NCBI GenBank assembly: GCA_900759225.1
Contig: CAAEUM010000008.1
Coordinates: 1-6,599 of the forward strand
Source: Lachnospiraceae bacterium
Lineage (GTDB): Bacteria > Bacillota > Clostridia > Lachnospirales > Lachnospiraceae
DNA length: 6,599 nt
Direction: 5' to 3'
Shown here: positions 1-6,599 of the stretch, piece by piece
Position numbering within the stretch: position 1 is the stretch's first letter
How the letters are laid out: every line of letters starts with the position of its first letter
Program-made: the position numbers and the translations under genes
The notes under the pieces: generated by a model
Databases searched by the model: none
What the model saw: the letters and a program-made list of their open reading frames with translations, nothing else
What the model was told of the DNA's origin: nothing

Positions 1-1258
1 CGGAGCCGGAGGTATGGGCGGCGCAGGCGGTATGGGCGGAACCGGAGGGACCGGCGGTACTGGAGGCACGGGCGGTGCCGGAGGTGCAGGCGGCGCAGGA
101 GGAACCGGAGGCTCAGGAATTGCAGGCGGAGCGGGAGATGTAAATGGGCGCAAGGGAATGTACATACGCAGTGTGAAATCCTATCCCGGCGCTCTGGATG
201 TGTCCTACCGCATTGAAGACCCGCTGATGGACTATGGTGTCATCCGTCTTAAGGTTGAGAAGGTAACAGGAGAATCAAAGACCATTGAGGGGACAGAGAG
301 TACCTATGACTTAGACCCCTCCGACACACAGCTTACCCTCTATGATCTGGATGAGGATTCCAAATACAGGCTCACCCTGTATTATGTGGATGACGAGGGA
401 AAACGGGTTATCATGGATGTGGCCTACGGCCTCACAAGCCGCAATTCCATTGACTTAACCGTTGAGAAGATCACAAAGAAAACCATTTCCTTTAAGGCCC
501 GCTTTGACAAGGATCTGGCAGAGGTTGGTCTGACGGTTGATTCTGTTGATCTGCTCTATGAGGACGGGACAGCCATTGGAGCTGTGGAGGAAGAGCTCCA
601 TATGAACCGCATAGAAGACGGAATTGTCACAGGAACCCTCTATCTTGATGGGGTGGAGGAGAGCCTTGCAGGGGAATATCTGATGCTTCATCTCACCTTT
701 AAACAAGGAAATACCCTGCTGACTGCGGAATATTCCTTTAAGATGCCGGGTACTGCCGGAAGCGGCGCAAGCGAGCTGCTGCCGGGAAATACAGGCGGTA
801 CAGGCGGAGGAGGAGCTGGAAGCGATTCCCTGCCTTCCGATGATCTGAAGCCGGAGGAGAGCAAGCCGGATGAGACACAGCCGGAGGAAACAGTCCCGGA
901 TGAAAGTCAGCCCGGCGGCTCAGGCGAAACCCAGCCCGAGGAAAGTCAGCAGGACAAGCCGGAGGAAACAAAACCCGAGGGAACGGAACCGGAGGAAAGC
1001 CAGCCGGAAGAAACCGAATCCGAGGAGACACAGCCGGAAGAAACCGAACCGGAGGCGACCGAAACTGAGGCAGCAGAACCCGAGGAGACAGAGGCTTCGG
1101 AAACGGAAGCAGTTTCTGAAACAGAAAACAGTGAGCCGGAAGCAGCAGAGCCGGGTGCGGAGGAAGCCCCGGCAGAGGAAAACACCGGAAGCAGCGAGGG
1201 GACAGACACAGCAGAGGCGGCAGAGGCCGCCTCAGAAGATGCCCCATGGCTGAACTGA
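1..1258 (+). CDS. Gly-rich, beta-sandwich and Glu/Thr/Pro-repeat protein, probably surface-exposed (5' end outside the window)
   Basis: The frame is open from base 2, so the true start lies upstream; the Met at base 14 is inside a glycine repeat and is not a credible start. Counting residues from base 14, the visible part contains a GGX repeat (1-42), a first beta-rich domain (about 48-142) with FN3-like features such as YRLTLYYVDDEG, a second beta-rich domain (about 144-246), a Gly/Ser linker (247-270) and an acidic Glu/Thr/Pro/Gln-rich tail (271-414). I see no membrane helix or LPXTG-type sorting signal in this part; it ends DAPWLN. Gly-rich, FN3-like and E/T/P-rich modules together are typical of extracellular or wall-spanning proteins of Gram-positives, so a surface role is inferred, but a signal peptide would lie outside the window. 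It ends 23 bases before the c-like gene, implying co-transcription with the ATPase. It occupies the place where atpB (a subunit) is usually found but bears no resemblance to it. Exact function unknown. Confidence 0.8.
   Translation, partial: GAGGMGGAGGMGGTGGTGGTGGTGGAGGAGGAGGTGGSGIAGGAGDVNGRKGMYIRSVKSYPGALDVSYRIEDPLMDYGVIRLKVEKVTGESKTIEGTESTYDLDPSDTQLTLYDLDEDSKYRLTLYYVDDEGKRVIMDVAYGLTSRNSIDLTVEKITKKTISFKARFDKDLAEVGLTVDSVDLLYEDGTAIGAVEEELHMNRIEDGIVTGTLYLDGVEESLAGEYLMLHLTFKQGNTLLTAEYSFKMPGTAGSGASELLPGNTGGTGGGGAGSDSLPSDDLKPEESKPDETQPEETVPDESQPGGSGETQPEESQQDKPEETKPEGTEPEESQPEETESEETQPEETEPEATETEAAEPEETEASETEAVSETENSEPEAAEPGAEEAPAEENTGSSEGTDTAEAAEAASEDAPWLN
2..139 (+). repeat. GGX-coding triplet repeat
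   Basis: This stretch encodes about 45 residues, almost all Gly, in GG-X triads where X is Ala, Thr, Met or Ser. It continues off the left edge, so its full length is unknown. The DNA is a degenerate 9-base repeat of GGN GGN NCN type, which could expand or contract by slippage. Long GGX tracts in known proteins can form polyglycine II helix bundles or flexible linkers; which applies here cannot be told. Confidence 0.8.
848..1105 (+). repeat. Degenerate pentapeptide (15-base) repeats, consensus [K/Q/E]-P-E-E-[T/S]
   Basis: In frame with the surface protein, units such as KPEES, KPDET, QPEET and VPDES run from 848 to 922, followed after an interruption by ten consecutive units from 956 to 1105 (KPEET, KPEGT, EPEES, QPEET, ESEET, QPEET, EPEAT, ETEAA, EPEET, EASET). 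At DNA level an 18-base identity recurs with a 30-base period (1001-1018 and 1031-1048). The repeat then decays into Glu/Ala/Ser-rich sequence up to the stop codon. The product would be extended, strongly acidic and disordered, as in wall-spanning stalks. Confidence 0.8.
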
Positions 1259-1272
1259 TACAAGAGAGATAG

Positions 1273-1524
<252 letters not shown>

Positions 1525-1547
1525 TCCGTTCAGACAGAGGTTGTTCT

Positions 1548-2306
1548 ATGCTTACAATATTTATAGCAGTATTTGCAGTGCTGCTTGTTATGAATGTATT
1601 TATGCTGATCGTGCTTCGTCAGATGACGGGGGCTACCGGCAGGCGCATTGAGAAGGACGCCGCAAGGCTCTTTGGAACCTATGAGGAGCTTATTGGGAAA
1701 AAAAGCGGCGAGGTGGAGGAACTGCAGCAAAAAAAGGAGGAGCTTGAAGCCTCCATCAGGGCCCTTAAGGAGGAAGCTCTGCAAACGCCGCAGACAGGAA
1801 GCCTTCCTGTCCACAATCCGCCGGTTACCCAGGCCCGCTTTCAGGAGGAGGATTTTTCCGAAACCTACAGCCGCATTAAAGAAAGCTTTCTTGCAGAGCC
1901 AAAGGAGCTGGTAAGCCGCTTTAAAGCAGAGCAGGCACCGGAGACAGAGGAGGAGGCAGGGCTTCGCCGCACACTGGAGCACATGAGAGAGCTTTTAAGC
2001 TTTGAGGTCCTCTATAAGCTTTCCATCCTGCCGCTTTCCCTTCAGCGTCAGGTGCTTTCTGAGAGCTTTTCGGGCCCTGAGGCGAAGGTGTACGCAGACT
2101 GGGCGCAGGAAAATGCGGGAGGCGCTTTGGAATTTTCCGCCTGGTTAAAGGAGAGGTCAGAGCTTTTATCTGACCTTCTGGTGGTAAGGACACCGGAGGG
2201 CGGACAAAAGGGGGAGACAGAAAACACCCTCTGGCAGGAGGATGGCTCAATCTGCGAGGGCGTAAAGCTTCGCTACAAAGACAGATTATATGATTACAGC
2301 GTTTAA
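1548..2306 (+). CDS. Fused b-delta-like peripheral stalk subunit
   Basis: The 252-residue product starts with one membrane helix (about 3-24, IFIAVFAVLLVMNVFMLIVL), followed by a charged helical and probable coiled-coil stretch (about 34-78), a Pro-containing linker (79-97), and a mostly helical C-terminal half. The last residues, GVKLRYKDRLYDYSV (238-252), resemble the conserved end of F-type delta/OSCP (GG-hydrophobic-GDR-hydrophobic-D-x-SV). N-terminal anchor plus coiled coil is the b-subunit plan, and no separate delta gene lies between this gene and alpha, where atpH normally is. I therefore read it as a b-delta fusion, in principle like the fused subunit of mycobacterial ATP synthases but much shorter and divergent. 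Its role would be to hold the alpha/beta head against rotation. AGAGG at 1536-1540 precedes the ATG by seven bases. An alternative is a VatE/FliH-type stalk protein. The b-like part is fairly sure; the delta homology rests on a short motif. Confidence 0.7.
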   Translation: MLTIFIAVFAVLLVMNVFMLIVLRQMTGATGRRIEKDAARLFGTYEELIGKKSGEVEELQQKKEELEASIRALKEEALQTPQTGSLPVHNPPVTQARFQEEDFSETYSRIKESFLAEPKELVSRFKAEQAPETEEEAGLRRTLEHMRELLSFEVLYKLSILPLSLQRQVLSESFSGPEAKVYADWAQENAGGALEFSAWLKERSELLSDLLVVRTPEGGQKGETENTLWQEDGSICEGVKLRYKDRLYDYSV

Positions 2307-2317
2307 GGAGATACGAT

Positions 2318-3637
2318 ATGGGCAGTTATATGGATAATCTGATCACCCGGAAAATTGAGGAGATACAGCAGGGAAACAATGTGTATCAGGTGGGCCGGGT
2401 GACCTCCGTAAAGGAATACCTGCTGGAGGTAAGCGGCCTGGAGGAGGCTGCCTTTATGGAGCGCGTAAAAATCGGCGCTTACGCAAAGGGCTATGTCAGT
2501 GCGATCCGCAGAAGCTCTGCGGTTGTGGCAGTGACGGAAGGGCTGGAGCATATTTTCCCGGGGGATGAGGTGGTTGCCTGCGGGGAAACCTTTGACGCTC
2601 TCTATTCCCCGGATTCGGTGGGCCATGTGATTGATATTTTCGGCCATGACCGTCTGGCCAATGCCTCCTTTGACCGGGTAAGCCCCATTCCCATTGAGCG
2701 CCCCACCATCCCCATTATGGACAGGCGGGCTGTAAAGCGGCCTTTAGAGACAGGAATTGCAGGAATCGATCTGATCTATCCCATTGGCCGGGGCCAGCGC
2801 CAGCTGATTTTGGGGGATAAAAAAACAGGAAAAACCCAGATAGGGCTGGATGCGATCGTAAATCAGAAGGGGAAAAACACCCTCTGTCTTTATGTGGCTG
2901 TGGGAAAGACGAAAAAGAATGTGCGGGACGTGTATCAGGAGCTTTACCGAAAGGGCGCAATGGAGCACACGATCATTGTTGCTGCCTTCAATGACGACCC
3001 GTCCCCGGTTCTGTATCTGACGCCCTACGGCGCACTCTCCATTGCGGAGGAGTATATGCTTAAGGGGGTGGATGTGCTGGTTGTCATTGACGATTTAAAG
3101 CGCCATGCAAATGTCCACAGGGAAATGTGCCTTCTCACAGGAAAGGCACCAAGCCGGGAGGCATATCCGGCTGATATCTTCTATACTCATTCCCGGCTTC
3201 TGGAAAAGGGCTGTCAGCACAAGGACGGCGGCTCCATCACCATCCTTCCCATTGTGGAGACAAAGGGCGGCGACATTACCGCCTACATCCCCACCAACAT
3301 TATCTCCATCACAGACGGACAGATCATCCTCTCTGAAAAGAGCTTCCAGAAGGGACAGAAGCCGGCCATCAGCTACGGCCTTTCCGTATCACGCCTCGGA
3401 GGCGCTGTGCAGACGGAGGAAATGAAAAAGCTGGGCGCTAAGGTGCGCCGGGAGCTTTTAAGCTATCTGGAGACAAGAGAGGTCTATGAGCTTGCAAACG
3501 AGGATGAAATGAGCCCGGAATTAAAGAAGCGTCTGAAACGTGGAAAAGCCATTTCACAGGGCTTAAACCAGTACAAATATTCACCCTTGAGCGAGGAGGA
3601 GATTTTGCAGCGTTTCAGGGATATTTTATCCCGGTAG
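2318..3637 (+). CDS. atpA: F1 ATPase alpha-subunit-like protein, C-terminally shortened
   Basis: At 439 residues it is clearly alpha by family signatures: P-loop GDKKTGKT (166-173), IGRGQRQLILGD leading into it, Walker B VLVVIDD (253-259), SREAYPADIFYTHSRLLE (279-296), IPTNIISITDGQI (324-336) and GLSVSRLGG (354-362). R359 in SVSR is the arginine finger that alpha supplies to the beta catalytic site, so it should support catalysis. The N-terminal segment and beta-barrel align with normal alpha, so the start is sound; AAGGAG at 2305-2310 overlaps the stop of the preceding gene and is seven bases from ATG. The protein stops at YSPLSEEEILQRFRDILSR, corresponding to about residue 440 of the roughly 510-residue E. 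coli protein, so the end of the C-terminal helical domain is missing. Other departures are KK for RQ in the P-loop, and DDLKRHANVHRE where most alphas have DDLSKQAVAYRQ. It should pair with the beta gene to form an alpha3beta3 head. Confidence 0.93.
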   Translation: MGSYMDNLITRKIEEIQQGNNVYQVGRVTSVKEYLLEVSGLEEAAFMERVKIGAYAKGYVSAIRRSSAVVAVTEGLEHIFPGDEVVACGETFDALYSPDSVGHVIDIFGHDRLANASFDRVSPIPIERPTIPIMDRRAVKRPLETGIAGIDLIYPIGRGQRQLILGDKKTGKTQIGLDAIVNQKGKNTLCLYVAVGKTKKNVRDVYQELYRKGAMEHTIIVAAFNDDPSPVLYLTPYGALSIAEEYMLKGVDVLVVIDDLKRHANVHREMCLLTGKAPSREAYPADIFYTHSRLLEKGCQHKDGGSITILPIVETKGGDITAYIPTNIISITDGQIILSEKSFQKGQKPAISYGLSVSRLGGAVQTEEMKKLGAKVRRELLSYLETREVYELANEDEMSPELKKRLKRGKAISQGLNQYKYSPLSEEEILQRFRDILSR

Positions 3638-3647
3638 GGAGGTCAGT

Positions 3648-6599
<2,952 letters not shown>

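Noticed and set aside
870..1253. Plus-strand frame giving an Arg/Lys-rich protein
   Set aside because: Frame-shifted reading of the GAG/CCG repeat; no start signal and fully inside the surface protein gene.
1525..1547. Terminator between the c-like and b/delta-like genes
   Set aside because: The gap is only 23 bases, with no clear stem-loop followed by a T run.

Overview
The window is one tightly packed, co-directional (+) operon, cut at both ends. It carries an F1-type rotary ATPase whose membrane part is abnormal, preceded by a glycine-rich, probably surface-exposed protein. Moderately high GC, strong GGAGG-type Shine-Dalgarno sites before nearly every gene, and a codon and protein style rich in Glu/Lys/Gly suggest a Gram-positive Clostridia member, most likely Lachnospiraceae. 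That placement is inference from style; there is no rRNA or species marker.

Layout: (1) 1-1258, the 3' part of a large protein made of a GGX repeat, two beta-sandwich (FN3/Ig-like) domains, a Gly/Ser linker and a Glu/Thr/Pro pentapeptide-repeat tail. (2) 1282-1524, an 80-residue c-subunit-like hairpin. (3) 1548-2306, a protein with one N-terminal membrane helix, a coiled coil and a C-terminus resembling the end of the delta subunit, read as a b-delta fusion. (4) 2318-3637 alpha, (5) 3648-4451 gamma, (6) 4448-5803 beta, (7) 5808-6095 a short epsilon-like protein. (8) 6077 to the window end, a protein with about five membrane helices; a possible start codon of a further gene lies at 6592. No intergenic gap exceeds 25 bases, and I see no internal promoter or terminator.

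The order c - b/delta - alpha - gamma - beta - epsilon is the classical atp operon order, but this is not a normal ATP synthase. The catalytic head looks active: beta keeps the P-loop, catalytic Glu, Walker B Asp and adenine-site Tyr, and alpha keeps its P-loop and arginine finger. The c-like protein keeps the glycine-rich helix 1 and the R-N-P stalk-docking loop but has no Asp/Glu in helix 2, where the ion-binding carboxylate must be (Thr60 lies there). No recognisable a subunit is present, and the slot where atpB would normally sit is filled by the Gly-rich protein. Alpha lacks about 70 C-terminal residues, epsilon lacks its helical C-terminal domain, and a separate delta gene is absent.

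My reading is that an F1 motor with a ring and stalk has been uncoupled from ion translocation and repurposed, perhaps to do mechanical work on, or move, a surface structure that includes the upstream protein and the downstream membrane protein. The closest known parallel is the F1-like X0 ATPases of mycoplasmas, which are linked to surface protein systems and gliding. The parallel is by analogy; nothing here proves the function.
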